From Thiothrix eikelboomii (GTDB taxonomy: Bacteria; Pseudomonadota; Gammaproteobacteria; Thiotrichales; Thiotrichaceae): 64,000 nt of DNA. Below are positions 27,052 to 35,566 of the stretch, piece by piece. The position numbers were made by a program, and so were the translations under genes. The stretch covers positions 186,001-250,000 of the forward strand of contig NZ_FUYB01000002.1 of the NCBI RefSeq assembly GCF_900167255.1, in the 5' to 3' direction. Every line of letters starts with the position of its first letter. The first letter of the stretch is position 1. The notes beneath the pieces were generated by a model that did not search any database, was not told where the DNA came from, and was given only the letters and a program-made list of their open reading frames with translations.

Positions 27052-27633
27052 CTAATCTAAATCCGCCACTAATGCTTGTTGGGAGGCTGCTGCAAGCACC
27101 GTACTATAGTGATAGTTGGGATGCTGAATCCCCATACTGAGGGCAGCACCGCCTTTAAGTGCAGTCACTTCAGTCGCACTCAGCTCAAAACGCATAAAAT
27201 GCACAGCCGCCGTCTTCTCAGTCGTTTCGCGGGGCAAATCTTCATTGGCAATCGCAAAAACTGGCTCAAAACCGTCTACCTGCACCCAAGTTTGCCGCTC
27301 AAGACCTAAGAGCTTAGATAACCACAGTTTACGCTCTTCTGGATTAGGAAACTCCAGCATCAAGGTCGCCTTCCAATTAGAACCATCAGGGATCAACGGA
27401 TTATAAGCCTCAAGTTCCTCTTCAATCCCTGCGGCTTCAAAAATACGTTCTACCCTGAGCATTTCTTGAATTTGATATTGAATAGTTAAGCGGTCTTCAA
27501 AATACAAACTAGCATTTGGGCCGATGGCTATTTGGCGCGGTAGTTTATGCGCCATGACCTTTGACCGAAATGCTTGACGCTGCTCCGAGTAGCGCTCAAG
27601 ACTCATCAGATCAGCACGTGTAAGTTTATTCAT
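27052..27633 (-). CDS. DUF3501 family protein
   Basis: A 193-residue protein starting MNKLTRADLMSLERYSEQR and containing V-Y/L-F-E-D-R-L-T-I-Q-Y-Q-I-Q-E-M-L-R-V-E-R, the hallmark of DUF3501. No catalytic motif or membrane segment is visible. It typically accompanies rubrerythrin and a GlpC-like Fe-S protein, as here, suggesting a shared role in peroxide or oxygen defence; this is guilt by association. GAGG precedes the ATG, and the Fe-S gene ends 17 bp upstream. Confidence 0.85.
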   Translation of the reverse strand: MNKLTRADLMSLERYSEQRQAFRSKVMAHKLPRQIAIGPNASLYFEDRLTIQYQIQEMLRVERIFEAAGIEEELEAYNPLIPDGSNWKATLMLEFPNPEERKLWLSKLLGLERQTWVQVDGFEPVFAIANEDLPRETTEKTAAVHFMRFELSATEVTALKGGAALSMGIQHPNYHYSTVLAAASQQALVADLD

Positions 27634-27650
27634 TCCCTCATCCTCTTTAG

Positions 27651-28991
27651 CTAAAGTCCGTAAGCAATCCGTAACATCGTCAGCGGATGGGTCGCTGCGG
27701 GTGCAGCTTCGTCTAGACCATTTTCGATTTGCTCACCCGCCATTGGGCAATCACTACCATAATAATCCGGTTTAGACTGCTTCACCTTATTAACAATCGG
27801 GCGACAAATTTTCATCGAAATCTCATGAAACTCAGCCTTCACCGCATAGGTGCCGTCATGACCTGAGCAACGCTCTAATAATTCAACTTTGGTTTCGGGT
27901 ACTAACTCGAGCAACTCACGAGTTTTATAGCCGATATTCTGCACCCGTAAATGACAGGCAGTATGATAAGCCACCTTGCCTAAAGACTGTTTGAACTCAG
28001 TGTTTAGCTTGCCTTCTTTATGCCGCAGCATTAAATATTCAAACGGATCAAAGATGCGCTGTTTGACTGTTTTCACATCCTCATCATCAGGGAACATTAA
28101 AGGTAGCTCTTGCTTGAACATCAATACGCAGGAAGGAATAGGCGCAACAATATCCCAGCCTTGCTCAATCATGGCAAGCATCTGCGGGATATTCGCTGCT
28201 TTAGCAGCAGCCACGGCCTCTAAATCACCTAACTCTAATTTGGGCATACCGCAGCATTGCTCTTTAGCCAGCCATGAAACTGGAATTTCATTGTGCTCAA
28301 AAACTTTCAATAAATCTGCGACCGTATCCGGTGCATTTCGATTACCATAACAGGTCGTAAAAATCGCTGCTTTGCCAGTCGTCCGTCCAGCGGGGCTTGC
28401 CACACTCGGGTCTAGGGTTTGTTCTGACTTAAGTCGTTGACGGGCGCTCTTACTATGATAGGCCGGCACTATTGCCTTAGGATGAATACCGACTTTAGCT
28501 AACCCTTTACGAAAACTAGCATTTTGATTCAAGCTATTGACCACGGTAGACACCACGGGAATACCCGCTAGACTCCCGACTAAATCGGTCGAAGTTAATA
28601 GCTTATCGCGCATACTCGCGCCATTTTGCTTAAAATGCACTGCCTTAGCACGCAACATCAGATGGGGGAAATCAATATTCCATTCATGCGGGGGTGTATA
28701 CGGACATTTAGTCATATAACAAAGATCACACAGATAACAGTGATCGACCACCTGCCAATAATCCTCTTTTTTTACACCGTCCACTTCCATAGAGGCAGAG
28801 TTATCGACTAAATCAAACAAAGTAGGAAAAGAATTACAAAGACTGACACAACGCCGACACCCATGACATAAATCGAAGACCCGCTCCATTTCCTTGAGCA
28901 CCGCGTCTTCATTGTAAAATTCGGGATTTTTCCAATCGAGAGGATGACGAGTTGCAGCCTCAAGGCTGCCTTCACGTTTAGGGGTTGCCAT
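27651..28991 (-). CDS. GlpC/HdrD-like Fe-S oxidoreductase
   Basis: A 446-residue cytoplasmic or membrane-peripheral protein. Two [4Fe-4S] motifs lie near the N-terminus (C-H-G-C-R-R-C-V-S-L-C and C-Y-L-C-D-L-C-Y-M-T-K-C-P). Two CCG-type cysteine-rich segments follow (around T-T-C-Y-G-N with C-C-G-M-P, and Y-H-T-A-C-H with C-S-G-H-D-G-T-Y), as in GlpC and heterodisulfide reductase subunit D. Such proteins move electrons between Fe-S carriers and quinone or thiol partners. It follows rubrerythrin after a hairpin and precedes DUF3501. It could be the reductase partner of the rubredoxin-less rubrerythrin; this is inference. Confidence 0.87.
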   Translation of the reverse strand: MATPKREGSLEAATRHPLDWKNPEFYNEDAVLKEMERVFDLCHGCRRCVSLCNSFPTLFDLVDNSASMEVDGVKKEDYWQVVDHCYLCDLCYMTKCPYTPPHEWNIDFPHLMLRAKAVHFKQNGASMRDKLLTSTDLVGSLAGIPVVSTVVNSLNQNASFRKGLAKVGIHPKAIVPAYHSKSARQRLKSEQTLDPSVASPAGRTTGKAAIFTTCYGNRNAPDTVADLLKVFEHNEIPVSWLAKEQCCGMPKLELGDLEAVAAAKAANIPQMLAMIEQGWDIVAPIPSCVLMFKQELPLMFPDDEDVKTVKQRIFDPFEYLMLRHKEGKLNTEFKQSLGKVAYHTACHLRVQNIGYKTRELLELVPETKVELLERCSGHDGTYAVKAEFHEISMKICRPIVNKVKQSKPDYYGSDCPMAGEQIENGLDEAAPAATHPLTMLRIAYGL

Positions 28992-29026
28992 GGCAGTTGC
29001 TCCGTAAGATAGGCACTGAGACTAAA

Positions 29027-29049
29027 CCTCCCCCGAGTATAGGGGGAGG
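29027..29049 (-). terminator. GC-rich hairpin between rubrerythrin and the Fe-S gene
   Basis: A perfect 8-bp stem, CCTCCCCC (29027-29034) with GGGGGAGG (29042-29049), is followed on the minus strand by TTT. A partial terminator here would give more rubrerythrin than downstream product. Confidence 0.55.
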
Positions 29050-29080
29050 ATTTTGCGGTCGCGGGAGGTGCAATAAACGC

Positions 29081-29500
29081 TTAAGCGTCTAAGTTATCTA
29101 AAGCTTTTTGGAAACGATTTGCGTGTGAGCGCTCAGCTTTAGCTAAAGTTTCAAACCAGTCAGCGATCTCGTCGAAACCTTCTTCACGAGCGGTTTTTGC
29201 CATACCAGGGTACATATCAGAGTATTCGTGGGTTTCACCAGCCACAGCGGAACGCAGGTTATCTGCAGTCCCACCAATCGGTAGACCTGTTGCAGGATCA
29301 CCAGACGCTTCCAAATATTCTAAATGACCATGAGCATGCCCTGTTTCACCTTCAGCGGTAGAACGAAAAACAACTGCGACATCGTTGTAACCTTCCACAT
29401 CGGCTTTTGCTGCAAAATACAAATAACGGCGATTTGCCTGTGACTCACCAGCAAAAGCATCCTTTAAACTTTGCTCAGTTTGACTTCCTTTCAGATCCAT
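29081..29500 (-). CDS. Rubrerythrin (without C-terminal rubredoxin domain)
   Basis: A 139-residue ferritin-like di-iron peroxidase that detoxifies H2O2. Metal ligands are visible in [26 protein letters not shown] and A-K-A-E-R-S-H-A. Classical rubrerythrin carries a C-terminal rubredoxin domain (about 190 residues in all); here the protein ends after the di-iron domain, so it needs a separate electron donor. AGGAG precedes the ATG. It heads the run rubrerythrin, Fe-S protein, DUF3501, DUF3050. Confidence 0.94.
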   Translation of the reverse strand: MDLKGSQTEQSLKDAFAGESQANRRYLYFAAKADVEGYNDVAVVFRSTAEGETGHAHGHLEYLEASGDPATGLPIGGTADNLRSAVAGETHEYSDMYPGMAKTAREEGFDEIADWFETLAKAERSHANRFQKALDNLDA

Positions 29501-29541
29501 CTTTGACTCCTCTTCTTTGGGTTAACAAATCAAACTTATAA

Positions 29542-29569
29542 ATTATAGACCTGAGACTAATTTAACCAA
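29542..29569 (-). promoter_or_regulatory. Probable promoter of the rubrerythrin operon
   Basis: On the minus strand, TTGGTT (29564-29569), a 16-nt spacer and a perfect TATAAT (29542-29547), about 40 bp before the gene. A nearby inverted repeat, ATTTAT-CGA-ATAAAT, lies further upstream (around 29607-29621). Confidence 0.5.
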
Positions 29570-29729
29570 GTACAGTGTTTATGTCCAATCGTATATTTTG
29601 AACATATTTATCGAATAAATCGAAACCTAGGGCGAATACATGAAATTTTCGGCAGAAGCCTAGCAAGTCAAGGCCGATGCCCTATACTCAGCTGCATCAA
29701 AAATTAAATGCTTAAAAGAGGAAATAACC

Positions 29730-29996
29730 ATGAGTTTACCTAGCACGCTTTATACACTCGCAGCGATTGGTTTTTTTGCTTTGATGGCAAGCCGCCCTGC
29801 CGTTGAACTACCGACACCTACTCACACGAATCCTGCCGCGACTGCAGCTAGCGACTCAGCCACTGAATCAGCCGATGAACCGTCCACCACAAGCACTAAC
29901 TCAGCCGCTCCTGACGCAGCCATTACACCCAATGCGCCACCACAAACCAGCGATCCTAGCCCAAGTAGTCAACCTGCAATTACTAATACTTATTAA
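29730..29996 (+). CDS. Small Ser/Thr/Pro/Ala-rich secreted or anchored protein
   Basis: An 88-residue protein. Residues 1-20 are a hydrophobic signal or membrane anchor (L-Y-T-L-A-A-I-G-F-F-A-L-M-A-S), and the remaining 65 residues are almost only Ala, Ser, Thr, Pro, Asn, Asp and Glu, an intrinsically disordered tail. GAGGAA lies 6 nt before the ATG, which supports real translation. No family is recognised. The low-complexity tail may act as a periplasmic linker, or the gene may be a fast-evolving orphan. Confidence 0.6.
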   Translation: MSLPSTLYTLAAIGFFALMASRPAVELPTPTHTNPAATAASDSATESADEPSTTSTNSAAPDAAITPNAPPQTSDPSPSSQPAITNTY

Positions 29997-30034
29997 TTAA
30001 CTAACTGATTAAGCAAGCGTCAAGAAGAGTCAAA

Positions 30035-30071
30035 ACACTAAAAGCCGCAATTAAATAACGGCCTTTAGTGT
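30035..30071. terminator. Imperfect hairpin between convergent genes
   Basis: ACACTAAAAGCCG (30035-30047) pairs imperfectly with CGGCCTTTAGTGT (30059-30071). It lies between the small secreted protein gene and the NlpC/P60 gene, and T-runs are absent. Confidence 0.45.
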
Positions 30072-30091
30072 CAGAATAACTAGAATAGACC

Positions 30092-31039
30092 TTAAACCAT
30101 CGGCACTGGTAATTTGCAAGCCCCCGGAATACGGCCAAAACCGATCAACCGATCCTGCCAATACCCACTAATGGTGCTGACTGTGACTGTTTTGCCTTTA
30201 CGCGGGGCATGTAAGAACTTGCCATTGCCTAAATAAATACCCACATGGCTGACGCTACTCCCACGGGTTCTGAAGAAGACCAAATCACCCCGACTGGCAC
30301 TTCCACTCGCTACTTTAACTGAAGCTGCGTATTGCTCAGCGGCAGTACGCGGAACTCGTACATTAGCGCCTTGTGCAAGAGAATGCTGGACTAAACCACT
30401 ACAATCAAACCCTTTACCCGGTGTCTTCCCCCCCCAAACATAAGGTGTGCCGATTTGGTTAGAGGCTGTTCTGATCACATTCTCAACTTTTTTCACCATA
30501 AACTGCGCTTGTGCTTGCTTCACCTTGACTTCAGCTTGCTGGCGAACACGCTTGGCTTTAGCTTTAGCTTGACGCGCTCTGATGGCGGCTTTATTCGCTT
30601 CCCATTTTTGCGCATATTCCTCACGAATCGCATTTTCTCTCGTGATACGTTGACGCTCTTCAGCCTCTGCCTTAGCTTGCTGGAGACGCAAAGCCTCTGC
30701 TATCCGCGCTGCCTTCTCCGCCTCAAACCGTGCACGGTATTGCTCGCGTGTCAAACCAACAGCCACTGTTCTTCGGCTAACGGTATCGGTATTTTGATAC
30801 GCTTGAATTTGACGATGGGCTTGTCGATTGACTTCGCGTCGAGCGCTTTGTGTAGAGTGACTTGAACTCGGTGTACGGATCGATGCTTTCTTAATTGTGT
30901 AGGAGGTATTACTGTTACTGACAACGCTTGCTTGAACAGTCGGTTTATGATCTGGTGTTGCCGCACAACCGCCTAAAATGGCTGCTGACAAACCTAATGA
31001 ACAAACCGAAACTCCCCTAAGGCTACTACTCTTATTCAT
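30092..31039 (-). CDS. NlpC/P60 (C40) cell-wall peptidase lipoprotein
   Basis: A 315-residue envelope endopeptidase. The signal peptide ends in a lipobox (I-L-G-G-C), and the ATG at 31039 with GAGGG upstream is the start; an in-frame upstream ATG is less suitable. A Ser-rich stretch is followed by a long Lys/Ala/Glu/Gln coiled-coil region (about 95-185). The C-terminal NlpC/P60 domain has the catalytic Cys in G-F-D-C-S-G-L-V, the His in V-S-H-V-G-I-Y-L-G and a third residue in F-L-H-A-P. Such enzymes cut between D-Glu and meso-DAP in peptidoglycan. The extended coiled coil may span part of the periplasm. Confidence 0.9.
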   Translation of the reverse strand: MNKSSSLRGVSVCSLGLSAAILGGCAATPDHKPTVQASVVSNSNTSYTIKKASIRTPSSSHSTQSARREVNRQAHRQIQAYQNTDTVSRRTVAVGLTREQYRARFEAEKAARIAEALRLQQAKAEAEERQRITRENAIREEYAQKWEANKAAIRARQAKAKAKRVRQQAEVKVKQAQAQFMVKKVENVIRTASNQIGTPYVWGGKTPGKGFDCSGLVQHSLAQGANVRVPRTAAEQYAASVKVASGSASRGDLVFFRTRGSSVSHVGIYLGNGKFLHAPRKGKTVTVSTISGYWQDRLIGFGRIPGACKLPVPMV

Positions 31040-31519
31040 GAATTCCCTCGGATACAATGATCATCGAAATCCATTTCACTCAGGATTATGTACCAATCCC
31101 GATACATACTCAAACCTACTGACTTCCTCGAAAATGAAACTAACAAAATTTGTGATTTATTTCCATAAAAAGTCAAAAATTCAGTATTTTTGAGTGAAAT
31201 TAATTCATTATTAAAATATTAACACTTACTAATATTTAGTGTTTACACACTACCCTCATTTAGCTGATAACTAACGCCCTTTTTTAACTCCAAACAGACG
31301 GCTAATCATTAACAAGCTATATCGTTTGAGTATAGATAGATTTTTTTAGTACATCACTAAACTGATTAAAACTTCACTAAAATCACAATAAATTTTATTA
31401 GCAAGCCCAGTCGCGGTAATGATTATTTTTTCCCCTACTCCTAGTAGCAACCCACTATGCAGAACTCAAGCTTATTAGGCAAGTTAATTCCAGTAATATG
31501 CACGTTTTTTGCACAAAAC
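31040..31519. other. 480-bp AT-rich intergenic region with an inverted repeat
   Basis: No convincing gene is seen on either strand; a short plus-strand frame at 31457-31717 mostly overlaps the OsmC-like gene. It contains AACACT-N11-AGTGTT (31221-31226 with 31238-31243), a possible dimeric regulator site, in a strongly AT-rich context, and several T-runs without stable stems. It probably holds the promoter region of the NlpC/P60 gene. Confidence 0.45.
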
Positions 31520-31936
31520 TTAAGCTTCAATGACCTCAAACTCATGGGTAATTTCAGCAGTTTTACCCAACATCATCGAAGCCGAGCAATATTTTTCTGC
31601 AGAGAGCTTGACTGCCCGCTCAACTTTTTCGAGCGCCAAATTATGCCCTTTTACGATGAAGTGCAGATGAATTCGCGTAAAAACTTTAGGATCGGTACTC
31701 GCACGCTCTGCTGTTAATAAGACTTCACAATCACTGATCACTTGCCGTGATTTTTGTAAAATCATCACCACATCAAATGAGGCACAGCCACCTAAACCTA
31801 ACAACAGCATTTCCATCGGCCGCACTCCCAGATTCCGCCCACCGGCTTCTGGAGCACCATCCATTACCACTGAATGCCCACTCCCAGACTCACCAACAAA
31901 GCTCATATGATCCAGCCATTTCACCCGTGCTTTCAT
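31520..31936 (-). CDS. OsmC-family protein (YhfA-like)
   Basis: A 138-residue OsmC/Ohr-fold protein close in pattern to E. coli YhfA: it starts MKARVKW, has S-G-H-S-V-V-M-D-G, P-M-E-M-L-L-L-G-L-G-G-C and L-S-A-E-K-Y-C-S-A-S-M-M-L. The two cysteines in G-G-C and K-Y-C are the redox pair of the family. OsmC/Ohr proteins reduce organic hydroperoxides; the YhfA branch is uncharacterised. The frame is open to 31975, but the ATG at 31936 matches the family start. Confidence 0.9.
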   Translation of the reverse strand: MKARVKWLDHMSFVGESGSGHSVVMDGAPEAGGRNLGVRPMEMLLLGLGGCASFDVVMILQKSRQVISDCEVLLTAERASTDPKVFTRIHLHFIVKGHNLALEKVERAVKLSAEKYCSASMMLGKTAEITHEFEVIEA

Positions 31937-32103
31937 GCCGTGCTCACTATTACTTAAAAATAGCATTCTAAACATACTCGCTATACGATGGCTAGGCAGA
32001 CTCGCTTGACTTTTCTCACACTAAGCAAAGCGCGGGTGTGCTATGTTTAAGCCCGATAAATAGTTAAACAGCAGTCATACTGATAAACAGAAGGAAAATT
32101 AGA

Positions 32104-32343
32104 ATGTTTGGAGAATCGCACGATTTACTACATGAGTTTCCAGAGCATAAAGAGCGAATTCATCAATTGAAAATGGAAAATCATCATTTTGCGCGCTTGT
32201 TTACTCAATACGATGAGCTTGAACACGAAATTCATCGAATTCAACAAGGGATAGAGACTCCCTCGGATGAGACGGTAGAGAACTTAAAGAAGCAGCGCCT
32301 TTATCTTAAAGATCAACTACTAGCGATGATTAATCAGCATTAA
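32104..32343 (+). CDS. YdcH family protein (DUF465)
   Basis: A 79-residue helical protein: F-P-E-H-K-E-R-I-H-Q-L, H-H-F-A-R-L-F-T-Q-Y-D-E-L-E-H-E-I-H-R-I and L-K-K-Q-R-L-Y-L-K-D are the DUF465 pattern, probably an antiparallel coiled coil. AAGGA precedes the ATG. Function is unknown. It ends 3 bp from the convergent gshB stop. Confidence 0.9.
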   Translation: MFGESHDLLHEFPEHKERIHQLKMENHHFARLFTQYDELEHEIHRIQQGIETPSDETVENLKKQRLYLKDQLLAMINQH

Positions 32344-32346
32344 AGC

Positions 32347-33306
32347 TTAAGCTGGTAAGCGTTGCTCAATCGCCGCTAATAATAAAGCGGCGATATTTGC
32401 ATTATAAATTTTATCTAATTCCCGAATACAGGTCGGGCTAGTGACATTGATTTCAGTCACATAATCGCCGATCACATCTAAACCAACAAACAGCAAACCC
32501 ATTGTTTTTAATACCGGCCCAATCGCGGCACAAATTTCCTGCTCACGTACCGTTAAGGGTGATCCGACTCCGGTAGCACCCGCTGCTAAATTGCCTCGGC
32601 TTTCACCCTCCGCCGGAATCCGCGCTAAACCATAGGGAAAAGGCAAGCCATCAATGACTAGAATGCGTTTATCACCTTGCTTAAACTCTGGTAAAAACCG
32701 TTGTGCCATCACGGTACGCCGCCCGTAATCGGTTATCGTTTCCAGAATCACATTGCGATTGGGATCGTCTTGGCGAAGCTGAAAAATCATCGAGCCACCC
32801 ATACCATCCAAGGGTTTCACGACAATATGCCCCTGCTCTGCTAAAAACTCTCGGATACGCTGCATATCAGCCGTGACACGTGTAGGAGGGCAAAACTCTG
32901 GAAACCAAGCTGTAAAGAGTTTTTCATTAGCAGTCCGAATGCTATCAGGGCGATTGACGACTAATAAGCCCTTGCGTTGAGCCAGCTCTAATAAATACGT
33001 GGTATAGATATACTCCATATTAAAAGGTGGATCTTTACGCATGAGCAAACAATCTAACTGGTGTAAGGCTTGCGTGATGGGTTCGCCTAAAGTGAACCAA
33101 CCTTGGGGATCATCCTGCACTTGCAGCGGCTGCATGCGTGCAAAGCACACTCCATTATCTGCAAAAAGGTCGGTTTGCAGCATATAAAACAAAGACCAAC
33201 CGCGCCGCTGAGCTTCTAACAACATAGCGAAGCTACTATCTTTTTTAATATTAATCGTAGCGATAGGATCCATCACGATCCCAAGTGTGCGGGGTTTAGT
33301 CGGCAT
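32347..33306 (-). CDS. gshB: Glutathione synthetase
   Basis: A 319-residue ATP-grasp ligase joining gamma-glutamylcysteine and glycine. It shows the GshB opening G-I-V-M-D-P-I-A-T-I-N-I-K-K-D-S-S-F-A-M, the ATP-grasp V-K-P-L-D-G-M-G-G, and E-I-N-V-T-S-P-T-C-I-R-E near the end. The ATG at 33306 has GAGG 5 nt upstream; an in-frame GTG at 33312 is less likely. It is the last gene of the thiol-redox run, 8 nt after gpsA. Confidence 0.97.
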   Translation of the reverse strand: MPTKPRTLGIVMDPIATINIKKDSSFAMLLEAQRRGWSLFYMLQTDLFADNGVCFARMQPLQVQDDPQGWFTLGEPITQALHQLDCLLMRKDPPFNMEYIYTTYLLELAQRKGLLVVNRPDSIRTANEKLFTAWFPEFCPPTRVTADMQRIREFLAEQGHIVVKPLDGMGGSMIFQLRQDDPNRNVILETITDYGRRTVMAQRFLPEFKQGDKRILVIDGLPFPYGLARIPAEGESRGNLAAGATGVGSPLTVREQEICAAIGPVLKTMGLLFVGLDVIGDYVTEINVTSPTCIRELDKIYNANIAALLLAAIEQRLPA

Positions 33307-33313
33307 ACTCACC

Positions 33314-34321
33314 TCAAAATTCAGCTTTTAAATCACGGCTAATTAATTCTTGTACGGCCTGCCGAGGTGGCAAACCTTCATAGAGAATCCGAGTCACTTG
33401 CTGGCAAATCGGCATTTCCACCCCGGCACGCTCGGCCAACTTACCAATAGAATGCGCGGATTTAGCGCCCTCAACCGCTTGACCGATTGCGGCCAAGGCC
33501 GTTTGCAAATCTTGCCCCTGCCCTAACGCCAAACCCAAACGGCGATTACGCGATTGATCATCGGTACAAGTTAAGACTAAATCGCCCAAACCCGCCAAAC
33601 CCATTAAGGTTTCGGGCTTAGCTTGCAGATGCAGGCTCAAACGCATCATTTCAGCTAAACCTCGTGTAATCAAAGCAGCTCGTGCATTGGCACCGAACCC
33701 TAAACCATCTGAAATTCCGGCAGCAATCGCTAAAACATTTTTAACTGCACCGCCTAGCTCCACCCCGACAATATCATCACTGGTATAAACTCGATAATTT
33801 TTGCCATGAAAAGCAGCCGCAATTTGCTGAGCCAATGCGGGGTGAGTCGCCGCTACGGTCATCGCCGTCGGTAAACCTTTAGCGACTTCGAGGGCAAAGG
33901 TAGGGCCTGAAACCACCGCATACTGACTAAAATCAGGCAAAACCTCATTCATGACTTCATGCAATAATTTGCCCGTATTTAACTCAAGCCCCTTGGTTGC
34001 CCAACAAATACTGGCAGTATTGGGGATTAAATCCTTGAGCTGCAAGAGTAAGCTACGAAAACCATGACTAGGTACGACCACTAAATGCCAATGTGCCTGT
34101 TGAGCTACCCGTGCTAACTCAGGCTCAGCCTGTAGCTGGTCGGGAAAGGCAATATTGGGCAAATAACGATGATTCACCCGTGCTTGCTGGATGTGGCGAA
34201 TGTGCTCAGCATCAATATCCCATAGCCCTACCGCATGCTCATTGCGTGCTAGCTGTAGGGCGAGCGCAGTCCCCCAAGAGCCTGCGCCATACACCGCAAT
34301 CGAGGGCAAATCAGCTCTCAC
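33314..34321 (-). CDS. gpsA: Glycerol-3-phosphate dehydrogenase [NAD(P)+]
   Basis: A 335-residue enzyme that reduces dihydroxyacetone phosphate to sn-glycerol-3-phosphate for phospholipid synthesis. The Rossmann motif G-A-G-S-W-G-T-A-L-A is at the N-terminus; S-G-P-T-F-A-L-E-V-A, the lysine of G-A-V-K-N-V-L-A-I-A-A-G and G-L-G-D-L-V-L-T-C are conserved. It starts with GTG, sharing one base with the secB stop, so translation is coupled. The secB-gpsA pair is widely conserved. Confidence 0.96.
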   Translation of the reverse strand: MRADLPSIAVYGAGSWGTALALQLARNEHAVGLWDIDAEHIRHIQQARVNHRYLPNIAFPDQLQAEPELARVAQQAHWHLVVVPSHGFRSLLLQLKDLIPNTASICWATKGLELNTGKLLHEVMNEVLPDFSQYAVVSGPTFALEVAKGLPTAMTVAATHPALAQQIAAAFHGKNYRVYTSDDIVGVELGGAVKNVLAIAAGISDGLGFGANARAALITRGLAEMMRLSLHLQAKPETLMGLAGLGDLVLTCTDDQSRNRRLGLALGQGQDLQTALAAIGQAVEGAKSAHSIGKLAERAGVEMPICQQVTRILYEGLPPRQAVQELISRDLKAEF

Positions 34322-34797
34322 TACGCAACCACGGCATCAGTTGCAGGCGCTGAGCTAGCGGTCTGCTCCTGTAAGCGCTTGGCGTACAAAGCATCAAAAT
34401 TAATCGGTGACAAATGCATTTCAGGGAAACTGCCTTTAGAGACCATCCCTGCAATCACTTCCCGCGCATACGGGAATAAAGTATTGGGGCAATAGGCCGC
34501 TAATAAGTGGTTCAACTGCTCTTGGCTATAACCACTAATAAAGAAGACACCCGCTTGCTTGACTTCGACTAAAAAAGCCGTTTTGCTGTTACTACTGACG
34601 GTAATCGTTAAAGCCAGTTCAACTTCATAGTTACTATTGGCGAGGACATTAACATTCGTATTCAAATCCAAATTGGTATCTGGATTCCACTCTTCAGTGA
34701 AGACTTGTGGTGAATTGGGCGCTTCAAAGGACACATCCTTAATATAAATACGCTGAATAATGAACTGCGGTTCTTGTTGGTTATCTTGCTCAGCCAT
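34321..34797 (-). CDS. secB: Protein-export chaperone SecB
   Basis: A 158-residue chaperone that keeps preproteins unfolded and delivers them to SecA. Diagnostic stretches: Q-R-I-Y-I-K-D-V-S-F-E-A-P-N-S-P, Y-E-V-E-L-A-L-T-I-T-V, C-P-N-T-L-F-P-Y-A-R-E and L-S-P-I-N-F-D-A-L-Y. A GAGTC-type weak ribosome site precedes the start, and a 74-bp gap separates it from trxC. Confidence 0.97.
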   Translation of the reverse strand: MAEQDNQQEPQFIIQRIYIKDVSFEAPNSPQVFTEEWNPDTNLDLNTNVNVLANSNYEVELALTITVSSNSKTAFLVEVKQAGVFFISGYSQEQLNHLLAAYCPNTLFPYAREVIAGMVSKGSFPEMHLSPINFDALYAKRLQEQTASSAPATDAVVA

Positions 34798-34871
34798 GAC
34801 AGACTTTGACTCCTTAAAATGCTTTAAACATCGCTTTTGTTAATGCCACTCGTTATGAATGCCAATCAAGT

Positions 34872-35297
34872 TTAGGCTAGGCTTTGCTGAACCCAATGTT
34901 GAATTTGCTGCGTATTCATAGCCCCAGACACTCGTGCATGCTCTTGCCCACCACTAAATAATATCATGGTTGGAATGCTACGAATGCCATAGATCCTACC
35001 TGCTTGCTCATCCTCTTCCGTGTTGACTTTGGCCAACCGAACCTTAGGCTCTAATTTAGCCGCTGCCTCAGCGAAAGCCGGTGCCATCATTCGGCAAGGA
35101 CCACACCAAGGCGCCCAGAAATCAACCAGCAAAGGTAATTCACTCTTTTGGATATGGCGCTGCAAACTAGCAAAATTGAACTCTACAGGATGCCCTGTGA
35201 ATAAGGGTTTACTACAAGCACCACAATGTGGATCACTGACTAATTTTTCTGCTGGTACACGATTTGTCTTATGGCAATGCGGACAAACAATATGCAT
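34872..35297 (-). CDS. trxC: Thioredoxin 2
   Basis: A 141-residue thioredoxin with an N-terminal zinc-binding region (C-P-H-C and C-G-A-C) followed by the thioredoxin fold with the active site W-C-G-P-C and the conserved cis-Pro in I-P-T-M-I. The zinc region identifies TrxC rather than TrxA. It sits between grxC and secB, an insertion relative to the usual rhodanese-grxC-secB order. It starts 1 bp before the grxC stop region. Confidence 0.95.
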   Translation of the reverse strand: MHIVCPHCHKTNRVPAEKLVSDPHCGACSKPLFTGHPVEFNFASLQRHIQKSELPLLVDFWAPWCGPCRMMAPAFAEAAAKLEPKVRLAKVNTEEDEQAGRIYGIRSIPTMILFSGGQEHARVSGAMNTQQIQHWVQQSLA

Positions 35298-35298
35298 A

Positions 35299-35562
35299 TC
35301 ACACCAACCCTAATAATTTATCCAGTTCGCCAGAACGATTTAACGCCGCTAAATCATCATAGCCCCCGACATGCAGCTCCCCAATATAGATCTGAGGTAC
35401 TGTATCACGCCCTGTCATCTGCTCTAACTCAGCCCAAGAAATGCCTGAACCACCGACGGGCAAATCTTCAAACTCTATTTGCTTTTTATTCAGCAATAGA
35501 CGTGCTCTCACACAATACGGGCAAAACCGTGTCCCATAGAGTTTAACCACAGGCATCACCAT
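35299..35562 (-). CDS. grxC: Glutaredoxin 3
   Basis: An 87-residue dithiol glutaredoxin with active site C-P-Y-C and the glutathione-binding T-V-P-Q-I-Y and G-G-Y-D-D motifs. Length matches E. coli GrxC (83). It uses glutathione, whose synthetase gene gshB is at the end of the same run. Confidence 0.96.
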   Translation of the reverse strand: MVMPVVKLYGTRFCPYCVRARLLLNKKQIEFEDLPVGGSGISWAELEQMTGRDTVPQIYIGELHVGGYDDLAALNRSGELDKLLGLV

Positions 35563-35566
35563 GACC

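Noticed and set aside
31457-31717. An 86-codon plus-strand frame at the end of the AT-rich gap
   Set aside because: Most of it is antisense to the OsmC-like gene; no ribosome site or family.
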